Positions 37,316 to 50,059 of a stretch of DNA of 64,000 nt are shown here, piece by piece. The notes under the pieces are model-generated. The model searched no databases and had not been told where the DNA came from. It saw nothing but the letters and a program-made list of their open reading frames with translations. Position 1 is the first letter of the stretch. Each line of letters begins with the position of its first letter. A program made the translations under genes and the position numbers. Source of the DNA: Sambucus nigra (Eukaryota; Streptophyta; Magnoliopsida; Dipsacales; Adoxaceae); the NCBI GenBank assembly GCA_949130495.1, contig CASBWL010000422.1, forward strand, positions 1 to 64,000, given 5' to 3'.

Positions 37316-39389
37316 TAATAAGTCACGAATATTTCATTTTCTGCCCATTAATTTAAGCATTTTTAGGCCCCTCGGGTACCGTAATTGATATAATTATGCT
37401 CATTAATCAGACAACCTTCGTTTTATATGCTAATATGTTAGTTGAGGTATTATTGAGTGTTTGTAGGTGTTACGGTGCTTACTGTGAAGTTTCGTCGCAT
37501 TCCGGCAAAGTTCGGTAGAAGTTCGCACGTTTAGGGACAATTTGATAATTTCACACTTCGGGATTTTCGCCCAAAGTCTACCTGGAAGTTGAAACTCTTG
37601 GGACAAGCTTTGCATGCCCATGAACGGTGCTCGAATCGGAGTTCGGACGAATATTCCACGGGCCTTTGATCGGGGAAGAATTATAAGGGATTTAATTTAT
37701 TATTTTAAATAACTAACTTTTTAAATAATGCCAACCATGTCCCTTCTCCACTTTTGCAGTAAACTTCAAATAGAAATGGAGATTTGGGCTTTTCTAGGGT
37801 TTGTGCTCGAGTTTTGGTTCTAGCTCGATTCGCGGGCCCATATATATTTCAGCGGGTCCCAATTTACGCTCGGGTTTAGTTTTGGGTCTTGGGTATAATC
37901 CAGGTCAACCATTGGGTTTTGAAATGGATGATAGCAGTGATTTTGAGCAGAGATCGATTTGCGGGTCAAATCCAATTAGCTGTTTGGAGCTTGGAACCTT
38001 CGACAATGGCAAGTCTCGAAATAATCATGGTGTGGGGGTTAGCAACTCAGGTCTTTGGTCCGGAATCCTATATGGGTCTTTTCTAGGGTTTTACATGGTC
38101 TTGGGCTTTGTTGTTGTAGCTTGATATGGATACAGCCCAAGGTTTGCGTGGCTCTTGCCTACACACCATTGTAGTGGGTTTTGGTGGAAACCCATTTAGG
38201 GTTTGTTTGGATAGCAGCACAAATTGGTGAAGAGGTCTGGCAGCGCCGGTCGACCGAGTTTTCCTTATTTTCTTTTGATCAAAACGAGTGTGCCATTGCC
38301 CCTTTTACCAGTCAACCAGCCATGCTCCGACGGTCGATCGGTCCCCTGTTCCCTTATTTTACCCGACTTGCTGCTACCTATTTTCCTTTTTTATTTTCTT
38401 TTTCTTTCTCTCTTTTCTTAATGGAGACTTATCCCGTTTTCTATTTCTTTTTCTCATTTTCTTTTATTTCTTTTTTCTACTTGGTATATAAGGCGGGACT
38501 TGGTTTATTTGTAAAGGATCTCTTAATATCTCATTTCTCTTGTTCTCTTAATTAGTTTTAGGATCTAAGGTTTGTAAACTTTGGGGTTTATTTGTGGAGA
38601 CCACCCCTCTCCTCCATTATTATTGGGTTTCACCCCATTAATGGTAAGCAATCTACTACTCTTCTTCTCCTTTGTCCATTTCTTGCTTTATTTCCATGCT
38701 TAGTTATTATTTCCATACCTAGATAATTAGTTTAATCTATTTATTTCTTGTTTTAATAATTAATTAGTTGTTTAATTTATTTATCCATGTGTAGTAAGTA
38801 GTTAAATAGGGTTTGGGTCATGTGTCCTCCATTGATGGGTGCTGAGCTCCGAAAATTAGGTTATGTGTAAAATCACATTTAATTGAAACCTCGTGTATTA
38901 TAATTGGTCTATTGTGCGTTTAACTTTTTTTGTCACGCAACGTTAATGTTTCTAGCAATAAACTGATTTTAATCCATGTGTGACCATTTTGAATTAAATG
39001 TTTTATCTCGCATCTTTGTGTTAAATTCCTTCATGCGTAATATTTATGATCAACTAAAAATGCTCAGTTAAATGTTTTCAAATAGAAATTCAAATTACGC
39101 GTTGTTTAGCCCATGACGGGTATGTGACCCCGACTCTCGTTTTCTTAATTATTGTTTGGAGTTAACTTCTTAATTTTCCCTCTTTCTTTATTTCCAACTC
39201 ACCACCTTTTACACTTTTATTCCTTAAGTGATAAATCAATTAAAATATATACGCCACTCCCTGTGGATTCTCGATACCCGAACTTACCGCTATACTTTTA
39301 TCGCAAGTATAGTTGTAGTTTAGGTTTTTGCATTGAGGCAGCGAGCCAAAAATAAAGATAATGCTTCTACACGAGCTCGCGCCCGAGCA
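37316..39389 (+). repeat. 3' LTR of LARD-like element
   Basis: 2,074 bp, starting taataagtcacgaatatt (TG mutated to TA) and ending cgcgcccgagca. Many substitutions separate it from the 5' LTR, so this insertion is older than the one at 40420. Confidence 0.85.
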
Positions 39390-40157
39390 CACCAAATGGG
39401 TAGAGGAAGAACCAGTGGTAAACATTCGTGATGCTAATATGACGAGGTTTATCTGGAGGAACGTCATAACTCGCTTTGGGGTATCGAGGACCATCATTAC
39501 CGACAACGAAACCCAATTCAAAATTAGTTCCTTTCAATATTTTTGTGACAAGCACGACATCAAGCACCACTTCAGCTCTGTGGCATATGACCAAAGAAAT
39601 GGACAGGTAGAAGCTTCCAATAAAACCATGCTCGGTGGACTGAAAAAGTGGTTTAAAAAATCCAAGGGCACTTGGGTGGATGAACTCCCTCATGTTCTAT
39701 GGGCTTATCATACCACTCCAAGGAGAACAACTGGAGAAACTCCTTTCGTGCTCGCTTACGGAATGGAAGTCATCATCCCCCTAGAACCGATCTCCCTACT
39801 ATGAGAACCACGTTGGTCAACCAAGGCCTCAACGATGAAGCTTTACACACTAAACTTGACTTAACAAATGTTCAAAGAGAATTGGCCTTGATCAAGTTGG
39901 CTTCCTACCAACAGTAACTGGCCAAGTAATATAACAAAAAGTCAATTTTAGGAAATTTCTGACAGGAGATTACGTCATAAGGAAAGTCCTCGATAGTGCC
40001 GTAAAACCATCAGATGGCAAGCTAGGACCAAACTGGGAAGGGCCTTTTAGAGTAATAAGGGATGACCTATAAGGAACATATCACTGGGAAATGCCGGAGG
40101 GCAGAGAGATACCAAGAGCATGGAACGCAACCAACCTCAAGAAGTTTTACTTTTAGA
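39390..40157 (+). pseudogene. Tat gypsy integrase, catalytic and C-terminal part
   Basis: It resumes with KWVEEEPVVNIRDANMTRFI, ITDNETQF (second Asp) and NGQVEASNKTML (catalytic Glu), then WVDELPHVLWAYHTTPRRTT and AYGMEVIIP, open to 39804. After a frameshift and stops the C-terminal GKLGPNWEGPFRVI and PRAWNATNLKKFYF finish the polyprotein at about 40155. Integrase would insert cDNA; this copy is broken. Confidence 0.88.
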
Positions 40158-40414
40158 CTTCCGTATCTTTTTAGCAAATTTTAGTTTAAACAAATTTTTA
40201 TTTCCAAACGCATGTCGCTTGATAGTCGCCATTCAATAAATAAATCTCAATATTGGCTCTCTCATTTTCGACCTGATATATTCTCTTCTTGGTATTTCTT
40301 AATGTTCTAGATAATTTTCACCCTTTTCAAGTGATAAAACTCTCTCACGCATAACTAAACTCCTAAAAATCCCAACAAGTTGTTCAACTTGTTTCGACCA
40401 AGGAATCCAACATG
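40158..40414 (+). other. Tat spacer downstream of integrase
   Basis: Non-coding AT-rich sequence between the polyprotein end and the insertion at 40420; it continues at 45992. Confidence 0.5.
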
Positions 40415-40419
40415 CCGAG

Positions 40420-41083
40420 TGTTAACGCAAAAATTCTCCATCTACGAGGACCAATCAGAAAAGGACACATGTCATCCTACGTGGCAATATTCGACACCGA
40501 GGAGTGTTAGTCGGCACCCGAGGAGAGTTGGTCAGTACCCGAGGAGAATTAGTCAGCACCCGAGGAGAGTTGGTCGGCCCTCGAGGAGAGTTAGTCGGCA
40601 CCCGAGGAGAGTTGGTCGGCATACCAACCAGGAAGATCAAAGGATAACTATGCATTTAATGTGCATTAATGAAGATGACAGCGCATTTAATGAGCCTTAA
40701 TGTACATTTATACTGTATTAATAGATGACAACACATAGCATACCAAGCAATTCAACAATTAGATTCGTTGAATGTAGACATAAATGTCTACATACAATGA
40801 ATCTCTTTATCTCCCAGCACTATAAATACATGTATCCCCTTAGCCAAAGGGGAAGAGATCCGAGGGAACCTAGAAACCCCATACACAAGATACACATCCT
40901 TTCTCTCTCTACACCCTATGGTGCTATTGTAAACCCCTGGGAATAAAATAACAGTGGACGTAGGCTTTATTCATAGCCGAACCACTTTAAAAATCTTTGT
41001 CTCTCATGTGCTTGATTGGATTGCTTTCATCTATTTATCTGTGATCATAAAAATGGGATTCGGTCCAGTTTTTTGCATCAACA
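40420..41083 (+). repeat. 5' LTR with 21-bp tandem repeat
   Basis: It contains six units of about 21 bp (acccgaggagagttggtcgg type) at 40493-40622. These produce a spurious Arg-Pro-rich frame PRRVGQYPRRISQHPRRVGR. A possible TATA (ctataaatac) is at about 40820. Confidence 0.9.
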
Positions 41084-44000
41084 GATTGGCGTCGTCTGTG
41101 GGAAACATGTTACAAGCATTGTTCTCCATCAAAAGCTAAGTTTTTTATTTTCTCTATGTATAATGAATTATATATTATACATACATCTTTTGATTCAATC
41201 ATGATTTTTATGTTTATATACATAAATTAATTGTCCAATTTTTATTTGCAAAATATTGCATATCATGATTTTAAAATCATAACTGTTAGATTAATTCTTA
41301 TTTAGAAATCTGAAAAATAGTGGATTTCATAAATCATAACTTTTTGCTTAATTCTCAAGTTTCAATTTTATATCATGGAATCAATATTTTAAATGATTAC
41401 ATATACCAATATATACGACGGTGGTAAGATTTGATAATTTTCATTATAAATTTTGTAAGATCTTTGATGTCTATTCAAATCCCCATCATATTTTTAATCA
41501 GAGAATGGGAAAAGGTTAAAGACAATAAAAAATTTTCTCATGGAAATCATGACCCATATCTACTTTCTCTTTCTTCAAGTTTGAGTCTCTTTGCATTCAT
41601 TTTTATGAACTATATTTGGCTCATCTTCCATCTATGCCAATAAAGTCACATTGATTGATTTTTGATATAAATTTGGTAATAATTTCGATCATTCACCATA
41701 TTTTTATCTATGCAAATGGGGAATAGGAAGGGATCAATATAAAAAATAATTTTATGTAACCAAAAAAAAAATCATTACCCACCTCTTGTAAAAGATGATC
41801 AGTAAAACAATCATGACCATATCAAGACTCTGGGCACAAATTCGATATGTTGGCCCCTCGTTCATCACATCACAGGGTTTCTTTGTCGAAATCACACGAT
41901 CTAGTGGATTAGATAATTATTCATTTAATTAACATTCTTAATGCTTAAATTTTACATCGAATGTTATTTTTCTGATCTATTGGTTCGAGATATTTTAGGA
42001 TATAGCAATCTCATGAAAAATTATTCACCGCGGCTCATATGGCTGTTCGAAATCATTCACTTACAACCCCTATTTCTGGTCAGCCATACATATTGTTGGT
42101 CGGCATCATCTCGGGCCATATTTTATTAAAGGGAAGCTTAACCAGACCATTTTTGCTTTTCGGAGATAAGATGTGAAGATCCATCAGCAACGTTGAAATA
42201 ATTTTATCCAACTACGAGGTATCTTATTATTGGTCGGATACTCATATTGTAGCTCGGTGGAACCAATTGCAGGTCGACGATCATCTACTTCTTGATCGGA
42301 GACATCTCAGTCTTGTTCGAAGGGTTCAATTTACTGGTCGGCAACTATCCAACCATCCACTTTTTGGTCGCTGACATCTAATGTTGTTCAGTGCTGTCAA
42401 TGCACCATTTTTGTTGATCGGCGAAATTGCTCAGCTGGTCGGGGACCATTTGCTTCTTGGTCGGCACCATATATTCTATAACTTGAGATATCCTTAAATG
42501 TTGGTCGGCAACATCCATGCCGTTTGTCGGCAGCAGTATAATCTTGGGGTATTTAAAAATGCGGAGCACCCCAGATATTTCTCTAAACACGAGTTCAGTT
42601 TGAGGGTAAACAGGGGGCTTAAGTCTTTTTTAACTTGTGATCACCCCAAAAATATTTTTAAAACCAAGTGATAAATAATTTTCAAACAACAACTTATACC
42701 TGATTAGTTGTTGGAGATTAAATAACTTTACAAAAAACTCTACGTCTTATTTATGGCGCATATCTAATAAAAATTTATCCATCTCACACACATTTGGCAC
42801 AAAACATATTATTTCATATTTTGAAATTTTTATTATTTTATGCTGATACACATCACATATTGTTTGGCTAAATAATTATTCTCATGATAATAATTATTTT
42901 CTCTAGTCTCGACAGGTGCTCGGGAAGCTTATTAAAATTTCATAGGGATGAGATTCAATCCCGATGAAAGCTCTCGTAAACCTATAGAAAGTAGTATTGC
43001 TCGACATCAGGCAATTTTGCCTCGACATATCAGCCAACATATATTATTTCATTTTTTGAAATTAATATTTTTATTTCTCAAACATATACCTATCATATAT
43101 TTATTGGATGAGTAAATTATTCCCATGACTAATCAATTCAGCCTACACATATGGTAGAGCAAGTTATTAATTTTTACAGGTACAAGATTCAACACCGACG
43201 AATGCTCGGAAACAATCTGGAAACTATTATCATTGCTCAGCATTATGAAATTTCACCTCAGCAAGGAACTATATATTTTATTATTTCTCTGATTTATGCT
43301 CAAGCAAGAATTATTCTATATATTCGTTCGGATTCATATTTTATATTTATCTCAGCATGGAGCTCGAAAAATTTCTTCTCTCTATATATATTCATCTTCA
43401 AGGAAGTCTTCAACATGTATTATCTTATTCCCAACAATCTGTTGGTCAGCGCCGAGGAGGTCTCCTACATTTATTATATCTTATTCCCAACAATCTGTTG
43501 AGGAGGTCTCCAGTATTTATTATATTTTATTCCCAACAATCTGTTGATCAGCGCCAAGGAGGTCTCCAGCATTTATATTATCTTATTCCCAACAATCTGT
43601 TGAGGAGGTCTCCAGCATTTATTATATCATATTCAGCTCCGAGGAAGAACTATAACGTTTATTATATTTCACCCCCAACAGATGGTTGGTCGGGGTAATT
43701 CTTATTTATATTCAAGCCTGACAACGTTCTCGGCCATATTCTTATGTTCTGAAAGATCTTATTCTTGTTCGGCATTATATAATTCTACCTCGACAGATCA
43801 ACGAGGCGCTTTATTATTTTTAATTATTCTTTATATCTATTTGGATGCATATTCTATTCTTATTTCAGCATGGAGCTCGACAAATATTTATAATCATATA
43901 TTCAGCTCCAAGGAGGTCTCCAACATTTATATTATCTTATTCCCAATAATCTGTTGGTCAGCTCTGAGGAGGTCTCCAGTATTTATTATATCTTATTCCC

Positions 44001-45322
44001 AACAATCTGTTGGTCAGCTCCGAGGAGGTCTCCAGCATTTATTATATCTTATTCCCAACAATCTGTTGGTCAGCTCCAAGGATGTCTCCAGCATTTATTA
44101 TATCTTATTCCCAACAATCCGTTGGTCAGCTCCGAGGAAGTCTCTATCATTTATTATCAAAAATCTATTCCTAAAAATGCTAACTAAGGTTGGTTAGGAA
44201 GTAAATCTATTCCTAAAAATGCCAACTAAGTTTGGTTAGGAAGTAAATCTATTCTCAAAAATTTCAACTTAGGTTGGTCGAAAATAAGAAGCTGTCAACT
44301 ACAGTTGGTCGGAAACATTTATTTAAACAAAGTATGAGTATGTGAAAGCGATCAAGCAAAAAGCATTCAAAGTTCACATTCCACACTTGGGGGCTTCTAT
44401 TACAGATATATTTGTTCATTTGGTGGCACATTTTTATAACATCATGCAGTCGAGCATCAAATTCATCTCCATAAACTCACACGGTCGGGGCCCTGACTAA
44501 TTATCATTCAGAAGTTATTTTTCTTGCTCAGGAGCTAATTTTGCTTATGAAGTTCAGGAAGCACATTCAGGAGTTATTTTTCTTGCTCATGAATTATTTT
44601 TTATATTGAAGTTCAGGAGGTATATTGAAGTTCAGGAGGCTATTGAAATTCAGGAGGTATATTGAAGTTCAGGAGGAATATTGAAGTTCAGGAGGTATAT
44701 TGAAATTCAGGAGGCGGATTCAGAAGTTCAGGAAGCGCATTCAGAAGTTCAGGAGGCATATTCATGAGTTATTATGCACATACTATTGAAGTTCAAAAGT
44801 CAAATTCAGCATCTACAGCACTGAGATCTTTACTACTACTGTCCCGACCAACATTAAAGAAGAAGTTGTATGAAAATATTTCGAAGTCCACCACTAGCTT
44901 GGTACTAATCAGATTGAAGAGTTGGGTTCAAAAGCTAGTATGTTACTCGACAAAGTATTCAGAGGATCATAAATCATAAGAATCAAGCACGTGAAGTTAG
45001 CACTCAGTTGCTCGGCACAGGAGGCAGTTGGTCGGCTAGTAAACCCATCAACATACTTGAAGATTATAACAAGCTACAAGCTGCATACTATGGCATGGCT
45101 GCATCCAAATTCCCAGGGGTGATACATAGCATACAGAGTTCCTCTAAATAAAGATTAGCAACCATCTATCAGCCTGCATCATATGTCGTCCAGGAGATAA
45201 TGCACTTTACGTTGAACAAATCAAGAAGGTAGATCAAGAATTTCACGAGCACCGAGCAACACTGCAGAATAAATACTCCATCCTTTCAAGTAAACCATCA
45301 AGCATGGAGCATTGGGGGCTTC
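41084..45322 (+). repeat. Repeat-built interior of the young LTR element
   Basis: From 42050 to 42540 the motif TGGTCGGCANCAT recurs every 40-60 bp. From 43400 to 44150, units of roughly 55-60 bp (ttattcccaacaatctgttg + gtcagctccgaggaggtctcc) repeat about eight times; the frames 43151-44197 come from these units. From 44540 to 44760 units of about 20 bp (gaagttcaggaggtatatt) repeat about ten times. No protein domain is present. Confidence 0.85.
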
Positions 45323-45986
45323 TGTTAACGCAAAAATTCTCCATCTACGAGGACGAATCAGAAAAGGACACATGTCATCCTACGTGGCAATATTCGACAC
45401 CGAGGAGTGTTAGTCGGCACCCGAGGAGAGTTGGTCAGTACCCGAGGAGAATTAGTCGGCACCCGAGGAGAGTTGGTCGACCCTCGAGGAGAGTTAGTCG
45501 GCACCCGAGGAGAGTTGGTCGGCATACCAACCAGGAAGATCAAAGGATAACAATGCATTTAATGTGCATTAATGAAGATGACAGCGCATTTAATGAGCCT
45601 TAATGTACATTTATACTGTATTAATAGATGACAATACATAGCATACCAAGCAATTCAACAATTAGATTCGTTGAATGTAGACATAAATGTCTACATACAA
45701 TGAATCTCTTTATCTCCCATCACTATAAATACATGTATCCCCTTAGCCAAAGGGGAAGAGATCCGGGAGAACCTAGAAACCCCATACACAAGATACACAT
45801 CCTTTCTCTCTCTACACCCTATGGTGCTATTGTAAACCCCTGGGAATAAAATAACAGTGGACGTAGGCTTTATTCATAGCCGAACCACTTTAAAAATCCT
45901 TGTCTCTCATGTGCTTGATTGGATTGCTTTCATCTATTTATCTGTGATCATAAAAATGGGATTCGGTCCAGTTTTTTGCATCAACA
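45323..45986 (+). repeat. 3' LTR of the young element
   Basis: Same length as the 5' LTR with nine substitutions and no indels seen. The six 21-bp units are retained (45396-45525). Confidence 0.92.
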
Positions 45987-45991
45987 CCCAG

Positions 45992-46520
45992 TAAGACTCA
46001 TAATGACTAATAAAAAGTAAAAAAATAAGCTATAAATGTTATAACCCTTAGGCCTTTGTCAAATATACAGCATGCCCCATAAGTTGCTCCGGTAACAAAA
46101 AAAGCCCTAGAGGAGATCCTTAGGCAACAAAGCCGACTTAGGTTTGTCGCCAATTGTTAATTGGTCATAAAAGCCTGCTCGGGCGGATTGCCCATTAACC
46201 AGTTACATTTTCTCCATCATCTTACGTAGGCATAAGGAAGTGTGATGACACAACCTAAAAGGTAAAGTAGATTGAACAATATTGCTAAGGCATATTGGAC
46301 TAGGAGAACGTTCAAATATATGACAATATGAGACTAATACTTAAATGTCATTTAGTCGGCTTAAGAGTCTAAAATGATTAAAGCTAAGTAACATTTCATA
46401 TAAACAGTAGTGATTGATCGCCAAAAGATCAAAAAAATTATGAGCAACAGCTCTCCCAATAAAACTTCTTTAAGGTATAAGACTATAATTATATAAAAAA
46501 AAAATATACAAGTGGTCTAC
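45992..46520. other. Tat spacer, nothing recognised
   Basis: Non-coding continuation of the host gypsy after the young insertion. No domain on either strand. Confidence 0.45.
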
Positions 46521-49500
46521 GGAGGCTCAGGATGATGAGCAAGATAGTCAACGATGCACGCTCTCCGACCGTCATGAGGATGAGGAACGAGCTCTTCTCC
46601 ACCATCTTTCGGGTAATGCTCCAAAAGTTGGACAAGTATAACATCTATTGGGATCCATGTTTCGATTCTTAAAAAGGGATTATAACGATAGGCCACACAC
46701 TAAATCTGGTACTGATACCACAAGTTGGATACATTAGGTATCTTTGCCTCTTTAAGGGCACTAAGCCATCCCCGAGAAAAAGAGAGGTCCTATGCTTCCT
46801 CCAATCTTATCAGGGCATCGGTCTAACCCTGATCATAACCATCAACCTAGGACTGCCGAGGTCCCATCTTGAATAGGTTCCCTAACCTCGTCATATCCCT
46901 TTGAAGACCAGCAACAATTATATAAGCCCACCGAACATCATCCCTTAACTCAGTAACCTCCCTCTGAAGAGCTTCATTGTCACTTCGAGTTACGTCGGCT
47001 CACGATGAGGAAGATCCTCGCAGCACTAGAGGAAGCCCGGATGTGGTGTTCTCTTTGAGATGAGCAACATCCCATCTCAAGTCGTCATTCTCCATCTGGA
47101 TCAACTCCCCTACTTGATTGACTTCAACGACATCCAGGAGTTTGGCTTTCAATGCATCCACCTCCTCTGAATTAAAGCTCCAATCTCCTCCATTTCTTAA
47201 ATTTTATCTTTTAACCTAGCGACCAACTCAACCTGGTCCTTGTATTATTGGGTTCTTATCTTTAGAGATTTACATACCGTTATGAAAGATTTGTAACTTT
47301 GTATACTGATGTTCAATCCCAGGATATGCCTTAGTCGGGAATCAGGAGGAATATATTCATCCAAGTCAATATGCTACAATCGACAAAGCAAGAAATAAAG
47401 TTTGGCAAGCATCAGCAATAAGATAAAACCATTACCAAAAAAGAAAATCAGCTTCTCATTAAACATAGATAAGGCATTCACCAATAAAAGTTTGGAGGAA
47501 TCATAAAAACAACAAATAACATAAACCCTAACAAACTACAGGGGTCTACACTTGGTCAGAGGTCACTCGCCCATTTCCCTTATCAGTAACTAAGGAAGAA
47601 TGGTCACCAATAATCGTGACCATGCTAAGGTCACCCGCAGCTTGATCGGTAAGAAGATCTCCAGCGACTAAGTCAATAGGATGGCTAACCTCGGGCTCCT
47701 CAATATCCATGGAATTTGGGACTGACACATGTTGAGAAAACAAACAATTAGCAGAGACTCCTGCTGAGACCAAAGCCTAGTCCTAGCCCATCTTAAAACC
47801 TACTTGACAAAAATAAGCAACTGGTGCTCAGCATCATCATACGCAACCTCCTAACCATCATTATATCTGCTCTCCCGAGCGATCGTTGCCTCTCCCTCCA
47901 ATTTTTCGACCTTGGTGGACATCTTCACATTCGCCTAAGCCACCCGCAGCTTATCAGCAACCACCACATTATACGCTTCCTGCAAGTCCGCCAGCTCTTT
48001 TACCGACTAATGCTTGAGGTTATCCAGGGACTTCTTCTTCTCCTGCTCGAAAGTTGCCTTAGTATCGACCAAGGCCTTATAAGAATTCTTGAGAGCCCTC
48101 TCTAACTCAGCATTCTTCCTTGATTAGTTGGATGGTGAAGTCAGAAATAAACTGCAAAATAAAGAGGAATATAAGTTAGTATATAAGAATATAAGAAAAG
48201 AATCAGTGAGATACACAAAGAAAAGAGATGTACCAGCGCAAGACCTTGAGCAGACTTAAGGGCCAATTGGTCAGGCCCCATCCTCGCTGATTGCTCGCGA
48301 TTTACATCGTGCACAACCCTCTTTAACACAGCAGAGGCAAGATGAGGAGTGTTAACAAAACTAGTCTCCTCAGCAATAATCATGCTAGAAGGAACAACAA
48401 AGGCTTTCAGAGTATGTGCCCTCTTTATCTATTCTTATCTCTTTCTCTCCTCTTTTTTATTTTTCTCTTTCTCCCTTACTCTCTCTTCCTCCTTTTTTTT
48501 TCTTTTTTACCATCTACCACTCCTTGGCAACTTTCTCAGATCCACCGGTTGCAAAAGATTCCCCATCCTTCCTTTTCAAGGACTTCAATCGATCAGATAG
48601 AAGATCATTATCATCATCATTAGTGATCAGACACCTTCTTTTGGGCGGTGCCATTTTTTCTTCTAACTCCTCTTCACTGGTATCCTCCTCGCTACTTTCC
48701 CCACTGCCTTCCTCAGATCCCTCTTCCTCACCTTCCTCTTCTTCCCCGTCTCCCTCCTTGCTCTCTTCTCCCCCCTCTTCTTCTAAAAGGATAGGTTTAG
48801 AAGAGCCACCAACCTCTTCCTATGGAATCTCCAAATGGGGGATGGTGTCTACTGGTCGGGTAATAAAACTCATGGTAGTGTTCTTATATTCCAACAGATA
48901 GGCAGCTGATCGAGGATGCTCACCGTTAGTAAGAGTATCCCTAACTCCCCAAGATTTTAGAAGATCAAGAGCTCTAAAATCCCGAGGTGCAGGTTCCTGA
49001 TTTTTGGATTTAGCTACAAAACAACAAGATAAAAATATCAAAAGATACATAAGGAGGATCAAGTAAACAAAGGACAAAAAAGACAGTGTTAGCAACCTAT
49101 GAATTCCTCCCCAAAATAGGGATCTGAGGTCCTTTTTACCTTATACCCTCTGTTTGGGGAGTATATTGCCAATTCTTAGCAATAAAACCTTCTGACCAAT
49201 AATCCTTGTAGGAGTCAGGCAAGTTCACTACTAAGACCATGTCAGCACTCCTAGCCTTCAAGTATAAGAGACCATCTTTTATACGAGAGAAGACATAGCA
49301 ATAACAGATTTCTTCCCGCCCTAAGTTAGTATCATATAACTCGTTTATCCTACGAACTCCATTCACGATTTTCCAAACATTTAGAGTACACTGAGTAGAA
49401 ATTACATCAAAATATTTGAAGAAATGCAAAAACAAACGATTGAGGGGGAATGTTAAACCCCCTTGAGAAATCAACAGAGTATGAATCCAATGACCATCCT

Positions 49501-49618
49501 CAATAGTATGAACTTCTCGAGGGATGGGGGCACGTTCAATATCAACCCAATTAGGAATATTGTAGCAATTTTTAAACTCAGAGAGGGATTTATTATCAAG
49601 CGTCGCCATCATAAACAA
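46521..49618 (-). pseudogene. Antisense spliced ORF of the Tat element
   Basis: The gene runs opposite to gag-pol between integrase and the 3' LTR. Exon 1 (49618-49140) starts near MATLDNKSLSEFKNCYNIPN and resembles the N-terminal domain of plant transposon-protein ORFs; a GT donor follows at 49139. Exon 2 starts after ttttgtag at 49013 (SKNQEPAPRDFRALDLLKSW), then a long Glu-rich acidic stretch and a basic KMAPPKRR segment, with one in-frame stop. Exon 3 (about 48405-48233) has TPHLASAVLKRVVHDV. Exon 4 begins after tattttgcag near 48150 and is heptad-like (ALVDTKATFEQEKKKSL). A further frame at 47546-47773 and weak heptads to 46521 follow. Such antisense ORFs are known in Tat elements; their function is unknown. 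Confidence 0.68.
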
Positions 49619-50044
49619 AACTCTATCTATAATTACAAAATATTTTACAGAAGATAAGAACCAGAGAAGAGTTAGAACTAGAACTAGAACTTACAAGTAT
49701 TGGCGAAGCCCTGGAGAATCACTGAAGAGGTAAAGCTTTAAAATCAAAGCTGAAAACAACAGAGGAAGCTTACAGATGAAGAATGAACAATAAATGACCA
49801 AGATCAGTGAACTGGCGATTAATTTACACACGAATAGGCTCTAACAGGTTTCAAAATCTCTTAAATGGTGGGTAGAGCTTCCCAAAAAAGATTGCAACAC
49901 CTCATTTCCTCTAAAAGACAAGCATGTCCCCTCCCGTTCTCAATAATTACAAACAAAGCGCTCCGGTTGAAGCATAAAGAGTGCAAGTTATAAAAGCCTT
50001 TAGTTCAGTTAAAAATTATTGGCCCATAACCCACAAAGCCCAAA

Positions 50045-50059
50045 ATTTTTAGGGGCGAT
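50045..50059 (+). promoter_or_regulatory. Polypurine tract of Tat gypsy
   Basis: tttttaggggcgat lies directly before the 3' LTR start at 50060. Confidence 0.6.

Larger units (their letters stand above)
32230..39389 (+). mobile_element. Non-autonomous LTR element (LARD-like), 7.16 kb
   Basis: Two direct LTRs (32230-34286 and 37316-39389) are alignable throughout. A primer-binding-like tggcgccgttgcgggtga lies at 34290-34307. The purine tract gttagggggtg comes right before the 3' LTR. The 3-kb interior has no gag-pol. It keeps the attgaggacaatgcaacatt...gggtgtagg phrase (about 35526-35562) found at the 3' end of Tat/Athila-type elements. It splits the integrase of the host gypsy between SFT and KWVEEEP. 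The left flank is ttcac and the right junction is cacca or cacac, so the TSD is imperfect. Confidence 0.85.
40420..45986 (+). mobile_element. Young non-coding LTR element with 664-bp LTRs
   Basis: The LTRs 40420-41083 and 45323-45986 are both 664 bp, both TGTTAACGC...CATCAACA, and differ at nine positions by eye (about 98.6 percent identical). The primer-binding-like attggcgtcgtctgtgggaa follows at 41085. The purine tract attgggggcttc precedes the 3' LTR. Flanks ccgag (40415-40419) and cccag (45987-45991) differ by one base. The 4.2-kb interior contains no gag or pol, only short-motif repeats, so it depends on an autonomous partner. Confidence 0.92.

Noticed and set aside
40380..40700. 106-codon frame rich in PRRVGxxPRR repeats, also at 45304-45603
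   Set aside because: It is the translation of the 21-bp tandem repeat inside the two LTR copies; both strands give similar repeat peptides, so it is not a gene.
43151..44197. Several overlapping + frames of 77-171 codons
   Set aside because: They arise from the 55-60 bp tandem array in the non-coding interior of the young LTR element; all three frames translate the same repeats.
43400..44760. Regular short repeats resembling a CRISPR array
   Set aside because: Repeats are degenerate, spacers are not unique and the host is a plant; these are ordinary retroelement tandem repeats.
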